From positions 43,430 through 107,429 of the forward strand of contig JAHJQV010000005.1 in NCBI GenBank assembly GCA_018819105.1: 64,000 bases of DNA. The letters run 5' to 3'. Below are positions 44,025 to 55,119 of the stretch, piece after piece (position 1 is the stretch's first letter; the number at the start of each line of letters is the position of its first letter). The translations under genes and the position numbers were made by a program. The stretch comes from Gammaproteobacteria bacterium (GTDB taxonomy: Bacteria > Pseudomonadota > Gammaproteobacteria > Xanthomonadales > Wenzhouxiangellaceae). Below the pieces are notes generated by a model. That model saw only the letters and a program-made list of their open reading frames with translations. It made no database searches and was not told the DNA's origin.

Positions 44025-45344
44025 ATGCAAGTCAACATTGAACAACTTGAAGGTCTCAAGCGGCGTCTGGAAATTACCGTGCCTGCCGCCGACATCGACA
44101 GCAAGATGCAGAGTCGCCTGCAGGAACTGGGCAAAACCATTCGCCTGAAGGGTTTTCGTCCGGGCAAGGTACCGGCGCAGGTGGTCAAACAGCGCTACGG
44201 CAAGCAGGTGCGCGAGGAAATCCTGCAGGACGTCATGCGCGATGGCCTGAACAGCGCCATTTCGGAACATGAGCTGCGGGTTGCCGCGCTGCGCCAGATC
44301 ACCCCGGCCGCCGCCGGCGATGTGCAATCGGATCTGTCGTTCACTGCCGAACTGGAACTGTATCCGGAACTGCAGGCGCTGGATTTTGCCGAGCTGAACC
44401 TGCGTAAGCCGGAGGTGGCGATCGCCGACAGCGATGTCGACGACATGCTGGTCACGCTGCAGGAACAGCGTCGCGAATGGCTGCCTGTGGATGAGCCGGC
44501 CGAAGCCGGCAATCGGGTTGCCATAGCCTTTGTCGCTCACATCGGCGAACAGCGCATCCCCGAACACGGCCACGAGCGCATGACCGTGCTGCTGGGCAGC
44601 GGTATGCTGTTCGAAGCCTTCGATCAGGCCATTGCGGGCATGACCAAGGGGGAAAAGAAAACCCTGTCGCTGAACTTTCCCGAGTCTTTCCGCCACCAGC
44701 AACTGGCAGGCAAAACCGCCGAGGTGGCGTTCACCGTCGATCAGGTGGATGTTGGCCAGCTGCCACAGGTCGACGATGAATTTGCCCGCGCCTTTGGCAT
44801 CACCGACGGTGTCGCACAGTTGCGCGAGGAGGTTCGTGCCAACCTGGATCGTGAGCGTCGCGGCGCCATCAATCGTCTTGAGCGCATGCGTCTGAGTGAT
44901 GAGCTGGCGCGCATTTATGCCGACATTGCATTGCCGGAAAGCCTGATCGAACAGGAAATTGCGCAACTGCAGCAACGCATGCGTCAGGAAATCAAACAGG
45001 CCGGCGGCGATGAATCCATGCTTCCGCCGCGCGAGCAGATGCAGCAGGCGGCTGAGCGCCGGGTGCGCGACAGCGTGATTCTGGCGGAACTGGCGGCACA
45101 GAACAGCATCCAGCTTGATCCGCAGCGGGTGCAGGCGGCCATCATGGACATTGCCTCCACCTATGAGCAGCCGGAACAGGTGGTGGAGTTGTACACATCC
45201 AATCAGCAGTTGATGGAGAACCTCTCCCGCAGTGTGCTGGAGGATCAGGTGATTGACTGGATCATCGAACAGGCCGACAGCGAGACCGAGTCCATGACAC
45301 TGAAGCAACTGATGGAACGCGCCAATCAACAGGCTGGACAATAG
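44025..45344 (+). CDS. tig: trigger factor (ribosome-associated chaperone, PPIase)
   Basis: 439 residues. Binds L23 at the ribosome exit and shields nascent chains. The ribosome-binding motif is [17 protein letters not shown] (residues about 44-60). The FKBP-like PPIase domain (about 150-240) has [12 protein letters not shown] and [18 protein letters not shown], and the helical C-domain follows. It begins 80 bases after tRNA-Lys and leads the conserved tig-clpP-clpX-lon block. Confidence 0.97.
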   Translation: MQVNIEQLEGLKRRLEITVPAADIDSKMQSRLQELGKTIRLKGFRPGKVPAQVVKQRYGKQVREEILQDVMRDGLNSAISEHELRVAALRQITPAAAGDVQSDLSFTAELELYPELQALDFAELNLRKPEVAIADSDVDDMLVTLQEQRREWLPVDEPAEAGNRVAIAFVAHIGEQRIPEHGHERMTVLLGSGMLFEAFDQAIAGMTKGEKKTLSLNFPESFRHQQLAGKTAEVAFTVDQVDVGQLPQVDDEFARAFGITDGVAQLREEVRANLDRERRGAINRLERMRLSDELARIYADIALPESLIEQEIAQLQQRMRQEIKQAGGDESMLPPREQMQQAAERRVRDSVILAELAAQNSIQLDPQRVQAAIMDIASTYEQPEQVVELYTSNQQLMENLSRSVLEDQVIDWIIEQADSETESMTLKQLMERANQQAGQ

Positions 45345-45345
45345 T

Positions 45346-45978
<633 letters not shown>

Positions 45979-46012
45979 TGCGCATCAGGCAGCAGTCCTG
46001 CCGGCTGCAGGG

Positions 46013-46040
46013 CTTGAATGCTATACTGGTTCCGCCTATA
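46013..46040 (+). promoter_or_regulatory. possible clpX promoter
   Basis: CTTGAA at 46013-46018 with CCGCCTATA 13 bases later is a partial sigma-32 match. TGCTATACT at 46019-46027 is a good extended -10 for sigma-70. Either would give clpX a promoter separate from clpP. Confidence 0.4.
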
Positions 46041-46082
46041 TTGACCTGAGATGCCCGATCCGCAGCGTTGTGACCCAAACCG

Positions 46083-47360
46083 ATGACCGATAAGACCTCC
46101 ACCAAATCATCAGCCGGCAAGATTCTGTATTGCTCCTTCTGTGGCAAAAGCCAGTCAGAAGTGCGCAAGCTGATCGCCGGTCCCAGCGTCTACATCTGCG
46201 ATGAATGTGTCGAGCTGTGCAACGACATCATCCGCGAAGAACTGGAAGAAAAACATCAGGAGCACAGTGAAACGCTGCCCTCCCCGCACAAGATCCACGC
46301 CTTTCTGGATGAATATGTCATCGGCCAGGAGCGCGCCAAGAAAGTGCTGTCGGTGGCGGTCTACAACCACTACAAGCGCATGCGTGCGGCGGGCAACAAG
46401 GACGATGTCGAATTGTCCAAATCGAACATTCTGCTGATCGGCCCGACCGGTTCCGGCAAGACGCTGCTGGCGGAAACGCTGGCGCGCATGCTCAATGTGC
46501 CTTTCACCATCGCCGATGCCACCACGCTGACGGAAGCCGGTTATGTCGGCGAAGACGTCGAGAACATCATCCAGAAGCTGCTGCAAAAATGCGATTACGA
46601 CGTCGACAAGGCGCAGACCGGCATTGTCTACATCGATGAGATCGACAAGGTCTCGCGCAAGGCGGAAAACCCCTCCATCACCCGTGATGTGTCAGGTGAG
46701 GGCGTGCAGCAGGCATTGCTGAAGCTGATCGAGGGCACCATTGCCTCGGTACCGCCGCAGGGTGGTCGCAAGCATCCGCAGCAGGAGTTTCTGCAGGTCG
46801 ATACCAGCAACATGCTGTTCATCTGCGGCGGAGCCTTCAATGGCCTGGAAAAGGTCGTACAACACCGTTCTGCCGCCACCGGCATCGGCTTCAAGGCCGA
46901 GGTGCGCGGCAAGCAACAGGCGGGTGAGGAAATCAGCCGTCTGCTGGCCCAGGTGGAGCCCGAAGACCTGATCAAATATGGTCTGATCCCCGAATTCATC
47001 GGCCGTTTGCCGGTGGTGGCCTCGCTGGAGGAACTGGACGAGCAGGCGCTGGTACAAATCCTCACCGAGCCGAAAAACGCGCTGATCAAGCAGTTCCGAC
47101 GCTTGTTCGAAATGGAAGACTGCGAACTGGACATTCGTGAAGACGCCCTGCACGCCATTGCCAAGCTGGCCATGGAGCGCAAAACCGGTGCCCGGGGCCT
47201 GCGCACGATTCTGGAAAATGTCATGCTGGATTCGATGTACGAATTGCCCAGCATGTCGGACGTGGCCAAGATCGTGGTGGATGAGGCCGTGGTCAAAGGC
47301 GAAGCGCAGCCATACATCATTTACTCCGGCAAGGAGCAGCAGGCCGCAGAGAGCGCCTGA
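46083..47360 (+). CDS. clpX: Clp protease ATP-binding unfoldase ClpX
   Basis: 425 residues. Hexameric AAA+ unfoldase feeding ClpP. The N-terminal zinc-binding domain is [15 protein letters not shown] with CDECVELC. Walker A is [15 protein letters not shown] near residue 119, Walker B is [10 protein letters not shown], and the ClpP-binding loop IGF is in [12 protein letters not shown]. The sensor-2 arginine is in [12 protein letters not shown]. It lies 104 bases after clpP. Confidence 0.98.
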   Translation: MTDKTSTKSSAGKILYCSFCGKSQSEVRKLIAGPSVYICDECVELCNDIIREELEEKHQEHSETLPSPHKIHAFLDEYVIGQERAKKVLSVAVYNHYKRMRAAGNKDDVELSKSNILLIGPTGSGKTLLAETLARMLNVPFTIADATTLTEAGYVGEDVENIIQKLLQKCDYDVDKAQTGIVYIDEIDKVSRKAENPSITRDVSGEGVQQALLKLIEGTIASVPPQGGRKHPQQEFLQVDTSNMLFICGGAFNGLEKVVQHRSAATGIGFKAEVRGKQQAGEEISRLLAQVEPEDLIKYGLIPEFIGRLPVVASLEELDEQALVQILTEPKNALIKQFRRLFEMEDCELDIREDALHAIAKLAMERKTGARGLRTILENVMLDSMYELPSMSDVAKIVVDEAVVKGEAQPYIIYSGKEQQAAESA

Positions 47361-47626
47361 TCGCTCAACGCCAGCCGAGTCAGGTCTCGCCACTGCAGCC
47401 GCTGCAGCTGAATCAATCGCCCTCAACAAGTGCCCGACACCGGGCTGACATGTCATCGCATTCCTGCCGCCATGTAGCCTCACACAGTGCCTGGCCTTCC
47501 GGCGCTGCAAGCTGCATTGCCACCTGGCGCTGATGTGAATGTTAATGCGAGGCTTAGGGTTTACACTGACAGTGCATAGTCAGCATGCCGAAGACCAGCG
47601 ATTGGCGTTGCTTTCAGGCCCATCCG

Positions 47627-47655
47627 CTTGAATGCCCTGATGCTGCCTCCATCTT
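47627..47655 (+). promoter_or_regulatory. sigma-32-type heat-shock promoter of lon
   Basis: CTTGAA at 47627-47632, 14-base spacer, CTCCATCTT at 47647-47655 (consensus CCCCATNTA). The start would fall near 47662, about 25 bases before the lon ATG. The rest of the 326-base clpX-lon gap shows nothing I recognise. Confidence 0.7.
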
Positions 47656-47686
47656 AACCGCACTTGTAACCAGACGATCCATTGCC

Positions 47687-50122
47687 ATGACCGAACAATC
47701 CAGTAAGCAGACCACAACGCGCGACCACGATCCACACAAGACCACACCGGTATTGTCCCTTCGTGATGTGGTGGTGTATCCGCACATGGTCATTCCGCTG
47801 TTCATCGGCAGGGAACGTTCCATGGCCGCTTTGCAGCAGGCGATGGATGTGGACAAGAAGATTCTGCTTATCACCCAGCGCAGTCCCGATGTTGACGACC
47901 CCGAGGAAAAAGACCTGTATGAGGTCGGCACTCTAGCCAACATTCTGCAGTTGCTGCGGCTTCCGGACGGCACCACCAAGGTGCTGGTGGAAGGTACCGA
48001 CCGGGTCGCCATCGATCACTTTCTGGATACCGGCGAGTACCTCACGGCGGGCTGGCACCAGCTGCCGGAGGACGCCACCGACGACGAACTGACGGTGGAG
48101 GTCACCGCACGTTCGCTGGTGACCCTGTTTGAGCGCTACATCAAGCTGAACCGCAAGATTCCGGCCGAGCTGCTGACCACGCTGGTGGGCATTGAGGACA
48201 ATTCCAGGCTGGCAGACACCATTGCTGCGCATCTTGGCGTGCGCCTGGAAGAGAAACAGAAAATCCTGGAAACCGCAGACATTCAGAAGCGCATGGAGAA
48301 GCTGCTGGCGCTGATTGAAGAAGAGCTGGACATGCTGCAGCTGGAAAAGCGTATTCGCGGCCGGGTCAAGGGGCAGATGGAGAAAAGTCAGCGCGAATAC
48401 TATCTCAACGAGCAGATGAAGGCGATCCAGAAAGAGCTCAACGAGATCGAAGACACGCCGGATGATCTGGATGAGCTGGAACAGAAGATCGAGAAGGCCG
48501 GCCTGCCCAAGCAGGCGCTGGAAAAAGTCCAGAATGAACTGCGCAAGCTGCGCATGATGTCGCCGATGTCAGCCGAAGCGACCGTGGTACGCAACTATCT
48601 CGACATGGTGCTGGGGCTGCCGTGGAAAAAGCGCAGCAAGGTAAACAAGGACATCCAGAGTGCGGAAACGGTGCTGGATGAGGATCACTACGCGCTGGAG
48701 AAGGTGAAGGAGCGCATCGTCGAATACCTGGCCGTGCAGCAGCGGGTGAAAAGCATGAAGGGGCCGATTCTCTGTCTGGTCGGTCCGCCTGGTGTGGGCA
48801 AGACATCGCTGGGCAAATCCATCGCCAAGGCCACCGGACGCGAGTTTGTGCGCATGTCTCTGGGTGGCGTGCGCGACGAAGCCGAAATCCGTGGTCATCG
48901 CCGCACCTACATCGGCTCCATGCCTGGTCGCATCCTGCAGTCCATGGCCAAGGCCGGTAAAAAGAATCCTCTGTTCATGCTCGATGAACTGGACAAGATG
49001 TCGATGGATTTTCGCGGTGATCCATCCTCGGCCTTGCTGGAGGTGCTGGATCCGGAACAGAACGACAAGTTCAGCGACCATTATCTTGAGGTCGACTACG
49101 ACCTGTCTGAGGTCATGTTCATCGCCACCGCCAACTCGCTGAACATTCCGGCACCGCTGCTGGATCGCATGGAAGTGATTCGCATCCCCGGCTACACCGA
49201 GGATGAGAAAGAGCACATCGCCCGCGATCACCTGCTGCCCAAGCAGATGCGTCAGCATGGTCTCAATGATGATGAGATGAAAGTCAGTGATGGCGTTATC
49301 CGCAACATCATCCGCTACTACACCCAGGAAGCCGGTGTGCGCAATCTTGAGCGGCAGCTGGCCAAGCTGTGCCGCAAGGTGGTGAAGGAGTTGAGTACCG
49401 ACAAGCAGCGCAATCACCGGCAGATCACGGTGCGCAACCTGGACAATTATCTGGGCGTGCAGCAGTACCGTTACGACAATGCCGATCAGGATCCCGAGAT
49501 CGGGCAGGTCAACGGTCTGGCGTGGACATCGGTGGGCGGGGTATTGCTGAAAATCGAGGCGACCCTGGTGCCGGGCAAAGGCAAGCTGACCCAGACCGGG
49601 CAACTCGGTGAGGTGATGCAGGAATCGGTGCAGGCCGCGCTCACCGTGGTCAGATCACGCTCGGAGATACTCGGGCTGCCCAAGGATTTTCATCAGAACA
49701 ACGATTTCCACATCCATGTTCCGGAAGGCGCCACGCCCAAGGATGGCCCCAGCGCGGGCATCGCCATGTGCACCGCTCTGGTGTCGGCGGTGGCCAGGAT
49801 ACCGGTGCGTGCAGATGTGGCCATGACCGGTGAGATCACACTGCGCGGTAAAGTGCTGCCGATCGGCGGTCTCAAGGAAAAGCTGCTGGCTGCCCATCGC
49901 AGTGGCATCAAGACCGTGCTGATCCCGGATGAAAATGCCAAGGATCTGGTCGAGATCCCGCAGAACATCCTCTCCGGGCTGCGCATCCACCCGGTCAAAT
50001 GGATCGATGAAGTGCTGGAAAAGGCGCTGGTTCGCATGCCGCGACCAGCCGATGCTGCCGCTGAGAAAGCGCCAATCCGGCCGGATGTTGATGAAAAGTG
50101 TGACAGAATTGTTTCGCATTGA
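47687..50122 (+). CDS. lon: ATP-dependent protease Lon
   Basis: 811 residues from ATG 47687; a longer in-frame start at 47585 would lie upstream of the heat-shock promoter. Hexameric AAA+ serine protease for misfolded and regulatory proteins. N-domain [20 protein letters not shown], Walker [16 protein letters not shown] near residue 365, Walker [10 protein letters not shown]. Protease domain: catalytic Ser in [18 protein letters not shown] near 685 and Lys in [15 protein letters not shown]. Bacterial LonA type. It is followed by hupB. Confidence 0.98.
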   Translation: MTEQSSKQTTTRDHDPHKTTPVLSLRDVVVYPHMVIPLFIGRERSMAALQQAMDVDKKILLITQRSPDVDDPEEKDLYEVGTLANILQLLRLPDGTTKVLVEGTDRVAIDHFLDTGEYLTAGWHQLPEDATDDELTVEVTARSLVTLFERYIKLNRKIPAELLTTLVGIEDNSRLADTIAAHLGVRLEEKQKILETADIQKRMEKLLALIEEELDMLQLEKRIRGRVKGQMEKSQREYYLNEQMKAIQKELNEIEDTPDDLDELEQKIEKAGLPKQALEKVQNELRKLRMMSPMSAEATVVRNYLDMVLGLPWKKRSKVNKDIQSAETVLDEDHYALEKVKERIVEYLAVQQRVKSMKGPILCLVGPPGVGKTSLGKSIAKATGREFVRMSLGGVRDEAEIRGHRRTYIGSMPGRILQSMAKAGKKNPLFMLDELDKMSMDFRGDPSSALLEVLDPEQNDKFSDHYLEVDYDLSEVMFIATANSLNIPAPLLDRMEVIRIPGYTEDEKEHIARDHLLPKQMRQHGLNDDEMKVSDGVIRNIIRYYTQEAGVRNLERQLAKLCRKVVKELSTDKQRNHRQITVRNLDNYLGVQQYRYDNADQDPEIGQVNGLAWTSVGGVLLKIEATLVPGKGKLTQTGQLGEVMQESVQAALTVVRSRSEILGLPKDFHQNNDFHIHVPEGATPKDGPSAGIAMCTALVSAVARIPVRADVAMTGEITLRGKVLPIGGLKEKLLAAHRSGIKTVLIPDENAKDLVEIPQNILSGLRIHPVKWIDEVLEKALVRMPRPADAAAEKAPIRPDVDEKCDRIVSH

Positions 50123-50276
50123 ATCATTTCATGTCCGCCACTGTTGCTGGCAGCAAACTTAACTAATCAGGCTAAGCCCATGATTTGGTTTGGCTTGCTG
50201 CTGTGAAAATTCATTGACAGATCAAGTGTATAGCGCCTGCAATGGTGCTCGCGTTAAAAAATCATTGGCGATCATG

Positions 50277-50305
50277 TTGATGCCCATGACGTGCTGGGAT
50301 AAGAT
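50277..50305 (+). promoter_or_regulatory. probable hupB promoter
   Basis: TTGATG, 17-base spacer, TAAGAT in the 329-base lon-hupB gap. A second possible -35 (TTGACA at 50214) has a poor -10. The leader would be about 140 bases. Nothing else in the gap is recognised. Confidence 0.5.
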
Positions 50306-50451
50306 CGTCCCTCTGCACAATACGGTTATGGATTTGTGCTTAAGCCTTGCACGTGTGCTGGTTTTTCCCAGGAAGGGGCTTCGTCACAGCAACGATTGTG
50401 ACCCGTTACGATAACCCGAAATCTGAAAACATCCAAAAGGAGTCGAAAACT

Positions 50452-50724
50452 ATGAACAAAGGTGACCTCATTAGCAAAATTGCTGAAGACACCGGTATGT
50501 CCAAGGCGGACTCAGGTCGCGCTCTGGAAGCCGTCATTGACGCTGTGACCAAGTGCCTGAAGAAAGGCGAGCCGGTACAGATCGTCGGCTTCGGGACCTT
50601 CGATGTGCGCAAGCGCGGTGCCCGCACCGGCCGCAACCCGCAGACCGGCGAAACCATCAAGATCAAGGCATCCAAAAACGTTGGCTTCAAGGCTGGTAAA
50701 GCGCTCAAGGATGCATTAAACTAA
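50452..50724 (+). CDS. hupB: DNA-binding protein HU (beta-type)
   Basis: 90 residues. Nucleoid protein that bends [43 protein letters not shown] (the DNA-gripping arm with the proline) and [16 protein letters not shown]. Strong ribosome binding site AAAGGAG. The longer in-frame start at 50347 is rejected on length and ribosome binding site. Confidence 0.98.
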   Translation: MNKGDLISKIAEDTGMSKADSGRALEAVIDAVTKCLKKGEPVQIVGFGTFDVRKRGARTGRNPQTGETIKIKASKNVGFKAGKALKDALN

Positions 50725-50734
50725 TCTGCTTTCC

Positions 50735-50810
50735 GGGTGCTTAGCTCAGCTGGTAGAGCATCGCCCTTACAAGGCGAGGGTCGGCGGTTCGATCCCGTCA
50801 GCACCCACCA
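50735..50810 (+). tRNA. tRNA-Val (TAC)
   Basis: Acceptor GGGTGCT/AGCACCC, anticodon TAC in CTTACAA, T-loop GTTCGATCC, encoded CCA. It lies 10 bases after hupB and is probably co-transcribed. Confidence 0.97.
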
Positions 50811-50816
50811 AGTTCA

Positions 50817-50893
50817 GGAGTGGTAGTTCAGTTGGTTAGAATACCGGCCTGTCACGCCGGGGGTCGCGGGTTCGAGTCCCGTCCACTCCGCCA
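50817..50893 (+). tRNA. tRNA-Asp (GTC)
   Basis: Acceptor GGAGTGG/CCACTCC, anticodon GTC in CTGTCAC, discriminator G, encoded CCA. It lies 6 bases after tRNA-Val. Confidence 0.97.
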
Positions 50894-50900
50894 TTATTCG

Positions 50901-50926
50901 GGCGTCCTTGCGGACGCCTTTGTTTT
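50901..50926 (+). terminator. intrinsic terminator after the tRNA pair
   Basis: GGCGTCC, loop TTGC, GGACGCC, then TTTGTTTT. It ends the hupB-tRNA-Val-tRNA-Asp unit. Confidence 0.85.
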
Positions 50927-51165
50927 CTGGAGATCCTGAACCAGGCCCATGTGAAGGCACAGGCGCGGGGCATGTCACAGCGACCGCCACGGCTGGAAAC
51001 GTCGGTGGCAGTGCTGTGTTCCGGGGCATGGTGGCTGCAAGCTGCCGCACATGTCATCGGGCATGCGGTCTGGCCAGCATTGTCGTCAGGGGCTGCAGAA
51101 AACAGTAATCCAGAACTCAAGCAACAAGACGAAACCTAAACAAGAATTCCCCAGAGAGATTTGCA

Positions 51166-53178
51166 ATGCTGCAGGCAATTCGTGATCGCATCAGTGGTGT
51201 CATGGCCATCATCGTCCTGGGCCTGCTGGCCATTCCCTTTGCCTTTTTCGGCGTCGGGAATTACTTTCAGCCCGACCTCAACAACAACGTGGCCATGGTG
51301 GGTGACCTCGAGATCAGCCAGCGTGAGTTCCAGAACAGCTTCAACAGCTATCGAAGTCAGATGCGCCGGATGCTGGGGGACAGCTTCGATGAGATGCAAT
51401 ATGCCACGCCGCTGGCTCGACGCGAGCATCTGGAAGACCTGATCGATCAGCGTCTGCTGCAGCAGTTTGCCGTGGCCGGCGGCATGGACATTCCCCAGCG
51501 TCAGCTTGCCGAGCGCATCCAGGCCATTGAGGCCTTTCAGGTCGCCGGCACGTTCAACAACGAGATTTATACCCAGGCATTGGCTTTTCAGGGCCTGAGC
51601 CCGGCCGAGTTTGAAGCCGGTCTGCGCGAAGACCTGGTGACACAGAACCTGATCAGCGCACTGTCTGCAACCGGACAGCCGCCACCGGCCGAGATCAACG
51701 CCGTGCTGGCGTTGGAGAACCAGACCCGCAATGTCGATTACGTGTTTGTCGCCGCTGCACCGTATCGTGACAGCATTGCCATCAGCGATGAGCAGATCGA
51801 GGCTTACTACAACGACAACCAGCAGCAGTTCATGCAGCCGGAGCAGCTCAGCGTCGACTATCTGGACCTGAATCCACAGCAGAACGCGGCCGACATTGAG
51901 GTCGATGAAACGGAACTGAGAGACCTCTACGAAAGCCAGAAGCAGCGCTTCATGACCGAGGAGCGGCGACGTGCACAACACATTCTGCTGACCACCAGCG
52001 ACGATGCCGGAACCGATGACGCCGAGGCCCGCATCAGGGCATTGCGCGAGCGCATCGAGGCGGGTGAGGATTTTGCCGAACTGGCACGCGAACATTCGCA
52101 GGATCCCGGTTCGGCAGAGCAGGGCGGAGACCTTGGCTGGGTGGAGTCCGGCGTGATGCCTGATGCCTTTGAAGACGCCCTCTATGCGCTTGCGCCAGGT
52201 AGCGTATCTGAGCCGGTCAAAACAGGTTTCGGCTGGCATCTGATCAAGCTCAACGAAATCGATCCATCGGTGGGCAAGACCTTTGAACAGGCGCGCGACG
52301 AGTTGGCAGAAGAATGGACTGCCGACCGCATCGACCGGCAGTATCGGGATCTTGCCGACGAGATGGTCAATCTCAGCTTCGAGCATCCTGATGCACTGCA
52401 GCCGATTGCCGATCAGTTGGGACTGGAAATTCAGCACTCGGAGCTGTTTACCCGTGAATCGGGAACCGGCATTGCCGGCAATGCCGAAGTCCGAGAGGCA
52501 GCGTTTTCAGATCTGGTGCTGGTTGAGCAGAACAACAGTGACCCGATCGAACTGGGTGATCAGCGCATGCTGATCGTGCGGCTCAACGAGCACATTCCCG
52601 CCAGCCCCAGGCCGCTGGCGGAAGTGCGCGATCAGATCACCCTGCTGCTGCAGCGCGAACTGGCAAGCAGTCGTGCGCGCGAAGTGGCGGAACAGATTGC
52701 CACCGCTGCACGTGAGGCAGACACTGCCGAGGGTCAGACCCGTCTGGCTGCGTCGTTGCGTGAACTGGCTGGCTTGACTGCGTCGCCAGCTGCCGCTGCA
52801 GCCGATGCGCAAGAAAGCAGTGACGCAGACGAGCTTGCCGCTGCCACCACCGAGGCATTCCAGCAGCCTTTGCAGGTGGTCAGCAAAACCGACCTGAGCC
52901 GCACCGATTATCAGTTGGGGCAGGTGTTCCTGCAGGGTGTTTTCAGCATGAACACCTCAGCTGAAGAGAGCGTGATCATGGCGCTGCCGCGCAACGGTCA
53001 GGACTGGGCAGTGGTCGAACTGCTTGGTGTCAACGAGGCGGCTGAGACCGGCTCGGAACAGATGCAGAACCGCTTCAAAACCCAGCTGCAACGACAGATT
53101 GCCAATCAGGAGCTGGAGGCGCTGCTGGCACAGTTGCGTGCCAACACTGAAATACAGGTGTTTGAAGACCGCCTGTGA
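51166..53178 (+). CDS. ppiD: periplasmic chaperone/peptidyl-prolyl isomerase PpiD
   Basis: 670 residues. A single N-terminal membrane helix (VMAIIVLGLLAIPFAFFGVG, residues about 13-32) anchors a large periplasmic part. SurA_N-like helices follow, then one parvulin domain at about 265-365 (RRRAQHILLTT, AREHSQDPGSAEQGGDLGW, GFGWHLIKL), and a second, degenerate domain. It helps newly exported outer-membrane proteins leave the translocon. Position after lon-hupB is conserved in gammaproteobacteria. Confidence 0.95.
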   Translation: MLQAIRDRISGVMAIIVLGLLAIPFAFFGVGNYFQPDLNNNVAMVGDLEISQREFQNSFNSYRSQMRRMLGDSFDEMQYATPLARREHLEDLIDQRLLQQFAVAGGMDIPQRQLAERIQAIEAFQVAGTFNNEIYTQALAFQGLSPAEFEAGLREDLVTQNLISALSATGQPPPAEINAVLALENQTRNVDYVFVAAAPYRDSIAISDEQIEAYYNDNQQQFMQPEQLSVDYLDLNPQQNAADIEVDETELRDLYESQKQRFMTEERRRAQHILLTTSDDAGTDDAEARIRALRERIEAGEDFAELAREHSQDPGSAEQGGDLGWVESGVMPDAFEDALYALAPGSVSEPVKTGFGWHLIKLNEIDPSVGKTFEQARDELAEEWTADRIDRQYRDLADEMVNLSFEHPDALQPIADQLGLEIQHSELFTRESGTGIAGNAEVREAAFSDLVLVEQNNSDPIELGDQRMLIVRLNEHIPASPRPLAEVRDQITLLLQRELASSRAREVAEQIATAAREADTAEGQTRLAASLRELAGLTASPAAAAADAQESSDADELAAATTEAFQQPLQVVSKTDLSRTDYQLGQVFLQGVFSMNTSAEESVIMALPRNGQDWAVVELLGVNEAAETGSEQMQNRFKTQLQRQIANQELEALLAQLRANTEIQVFEDRL

Positions 53179-53209
53179 TGTGGTCACGCCGAGCGCGGCG
53201 CGCAGAGCC

Positions 53210-54001
53210 CTACTGTTCCAGTTCAGGCATGCCGAGAATGTTGTAACCGGCATCGACATTGACGACTTCGCCGGTGATGGCCGAGGCATAATCCGAACAC
53301 AGAAAGCAGGCCACATTGCCGACTTCGTCGGCGGTGATGGTGCGGCGTAGTGGTGCCACCCGGCTGACATTTTCCAACATGCTGCGAAAGCGCGCGATGC
53401 CGGATGCTGCCAGGGTTTTGATCGGGCCGGCGGAGATGGCATTGGCGCGGATGTTTTCCGGTCCCAGTGACTGCGCCAGATAGCGCGTGCAGGCTTCCAG
53501 ACTGGCCTTTGCCAGACCCATCACATTGTAACTGGGCATGGCCCGTACCGAACCCAGATAGGACAGTGTCAACAGCGCGCCATTGCGCCCCTGCATCAGC
53601 GGTCTGGCAGCCTTGGCCAGAGCGGCAAAACTGTACGCGCTGATGTCGTGGGCGATGGCGAAACCTTCGCGCGTCACGGCATCGGCAAAGTTGCCTTCCA
53701 GCTGCTCACGCGGGGCGAAGCCAACCGCATGCACAACCACGTCCAGTGCGCCCCAGTGATCCCTGATGGCGGCAAACACATCGTCGATCTGCGTATCCGA
53801 GGCCACATCACAGGGCAGCACGAGTTCCGAGCCGCACTCTTCGGCTATTTTCTCCACCCGACTGCGCAGCTTTTCATTCTGATAGGTGAATGCCAGTTCG
53901 GCACCCTCCCTATGCATGGCCTTGGCAATGCCCCAGGCAATGGAGCGTGGGCTGGCCACGCCTACAATCAAAACCTTTTTGCCATGCATCATTCCAGACA
54001 T
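53210..54001 (-). CDS. fabI: enoyl-[acyl-carrier-protein] reductase FabI
   Basis: 263 residues. NADH-dependent last step of each fatty-acid elongation cycle. N-terminal [20 protein letters not shown] cofactor loop with the SIAWGIA signature, [14 protein letters not shown], and the FabI catalytic Tyr-x6-Lys in [13 protein letters not shown]. The target of triclosan-type inhibitors in other species. Convergent with ppiD (32 bases apart). Confidence 0.96.
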   Translation of the reverse strand: MSGMMHGKKVLIVGVASPRSIAWGIAKAMHREGAELAFTYQNEKLRSRVEKIAEECGSELVLPCDVASDTQIDDVFAAIRDHWGALDVVVHAVGFAPREQLEGNFADAVTREGFAIAHDISAYSFAALAKAARPLMQGRNGALLTLSYLGSVRAMPSYNVMGLAKASLEACTRYLAQSLGPENIRANAISAGPIKTLAASGIARFRSMLENVSRVAPLRRTITADEVGNVACFLCSDYASAITGEVVNVDAGYNILGMPELEQ

Positions 54002-54071
54002 GTCTCACCATTGTGTAGTAGTTCGGTTGCTGGCTGTGATTATAGCAAGTTGTGCCAGAAAACCATGCGGA

Positions 54072-54317
54072 CTAGTCCGGCTGCTGGCTGGGCTGGCGCT
54101 TCGGCTCGGGCACCGGGTCATGACCACCGGCGCACAAGGGCTGGCAACGCAGCAGTCGCCGCAGCGTCAGCCAGCTGCCACGCCAGGGGCCATGCAGGGT
54201 AATCGCCTGCATGGCATAGTCGGAACAGCGTGGGGTAAACCGGCACTGATTGCCCAGCAGCGGGCGCAGCAGATACTGGTATGCGCGAATCAGTCGCAGC
54301 AGCATATTGGAGAGCAT
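54072..54317 (-). CDS. yidD: membrane protein insertion efficiency factor YidD
   Basis: 81 residues from ATG 54317 (TTG 54329 or ATG 54305 are alternatives). YidD signature RAYQYLLRPLLGNQCRFTPR then CSDYAMQAITLHGPWRG, with a polar tail. It aids YidC-dependent membrane protein insertion. In most genomes it lies between rnpA and yidC; here it stands alone, 70 bases upstream of fabI on the same strand. Confidence 0.93.
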   Translation of the reverse strand: MLSNMLLRLIRAYQYLLRPLLGNQCRFTPRCSDYAMQAITLHGPWRGSWLTLRRLLRCQPLCAGGHDPVPEPKRQPSQQPD

Positions 54318-54454
54318 GATGACGGTCAAATCTGTACAGAGTCCACAGCATAGCCCAATTTTGATTTATTGCATTGCCCGATGACTGATTTGCCGGGTTG
54401 CAACTTCATTTGCCGTGGTAGTGCTGGATTTCGCACAAACCGCCTCCATATCAT

Positions 54455-54475
54455 GCCAGCCATTGATTGGCTGGC
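54455..54475. other. perfect inverted repeat upstream of dksA
   Basis: GCCAGCCA, loop TTGAT, TGGCTGGC. No T-tract follows, so not a terminator. It lies 20 bases upstream of the predicted dksA -35 and may be an operator. Confidence 0.4.
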
Positions 54476-54494
54476 CCGGGGAAGTCATTGACAC

Positions 54495-54523
54495 TTGCCC
54501 GTGACCGGACTTCGGGTTATAAA
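54495..54523 (+). promoter_or_regulatory. probable dksA promoter
   Basis: TTGCCC, 17-base spacer, TATAAA. The start would fall near 54530, about 34 bases before the gene. Confidence 0.5.
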
Positions 54524-54563
54524 GCTCTGTTAACGATCGATTTTGCGCTTAAGGAGACACAGC

Positions 54564-54995
54564 ATGACTGAGCAAATCAAGTTGCCAGCAGGTTACACAC
54601 CTTCGGAGAAGGAGGAATACATGTGCCCCATGCACCTTGAATATTTCCGGCAACAACTGCTTAACTGGCGTCAGGAGTTGATCGAGGAGTCGCAGGAAAC
54701 GATCAGCAACCTGCGGGAAGAGGTGCGTGATGTTGGTGATGAAGCCGAGCGCGCCACGCGGGAGACGGACAACTCACTGGAGTTGCGAACCCGTGACCGC
54801 TATCGCAAGCTGCTGGCCAAAATCGACCAGGCCCTGCGCCGTGTTGATGATGGCAGCTATGGTTACTGCGAAGAAACCGGTGAGGAAATCGGTCTGGCCA
54901 GATTGCAGGCGCGCCCAATAGCCACCTTGTGTCTGGATGCGCAGGAACGCTGGGAGCTGAAGCGCAAGCAGTTGGGCGAATTTCGCAATCGATGA
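54564..54995 (+). CDS. dksA: RNA polymerase-binding transcription factor DksA, two-cysteine form
   Basis: 143 residues from ATG 54564 with AAGGAG upstream. Binds the RNA polymerase secondary channel and works with ppGpp. The N-terminal EEYMCPMHLEYFRQQLLNW and the coiled coil through RTRDRYRKLLAKIDQALRRV are typical. By eye the tip keeps one acidic residue as Asp and has Glu for the other. The zinc finger is altered: GYCEETGEEIG has Cys-x2-Thr and TLCLDAQ has Cys-x2-Ala, leaving two of four cysteines, so zinc binding is unlikely. Such forms are known in other bacteria and tend to be less dependent on zinc. Confidence 0.94.
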   Translation: MTEQIKLPAGYTPSEKEEYMCPMHLEYFRQQLLNWRQELIEESQETISNLREEVRDVGDEAERATRETDNSLELRTRDRYRKLLAKIDQALRRVDDGSYGYCEETGEEIGLARLQARPIATLCLDAQERWELKRKQLGEFRNR

Positions 54996-55055
54996 ATGCA
55001 GCCGGCCGGATCACACAGTGACATTGTCAACTCTCTGTCACATTTTGATGCGATG

Positions 55056-55084
55056 CTGACGCGGTGCTCTTGTTAAGATATAAT
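55056..55084 (+). promoter_or_regulatory. ompA-family gene promoter
   Basis: CTGACG, 17-base spacer, perfect TATAAT. The leader would be about 30 bases, with AGGAGGAAGC directly before the ATG. Confidence 0.7.
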
Positions 55085-55119
55085 TATCCTGTTTCATTGC
55101 TCACAAATCAGGAGGAAGC

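Noticed and set aside
54455..54475. Stem upstream of dksA as a terminator
   Set aside because: No T-run follows on either strand.
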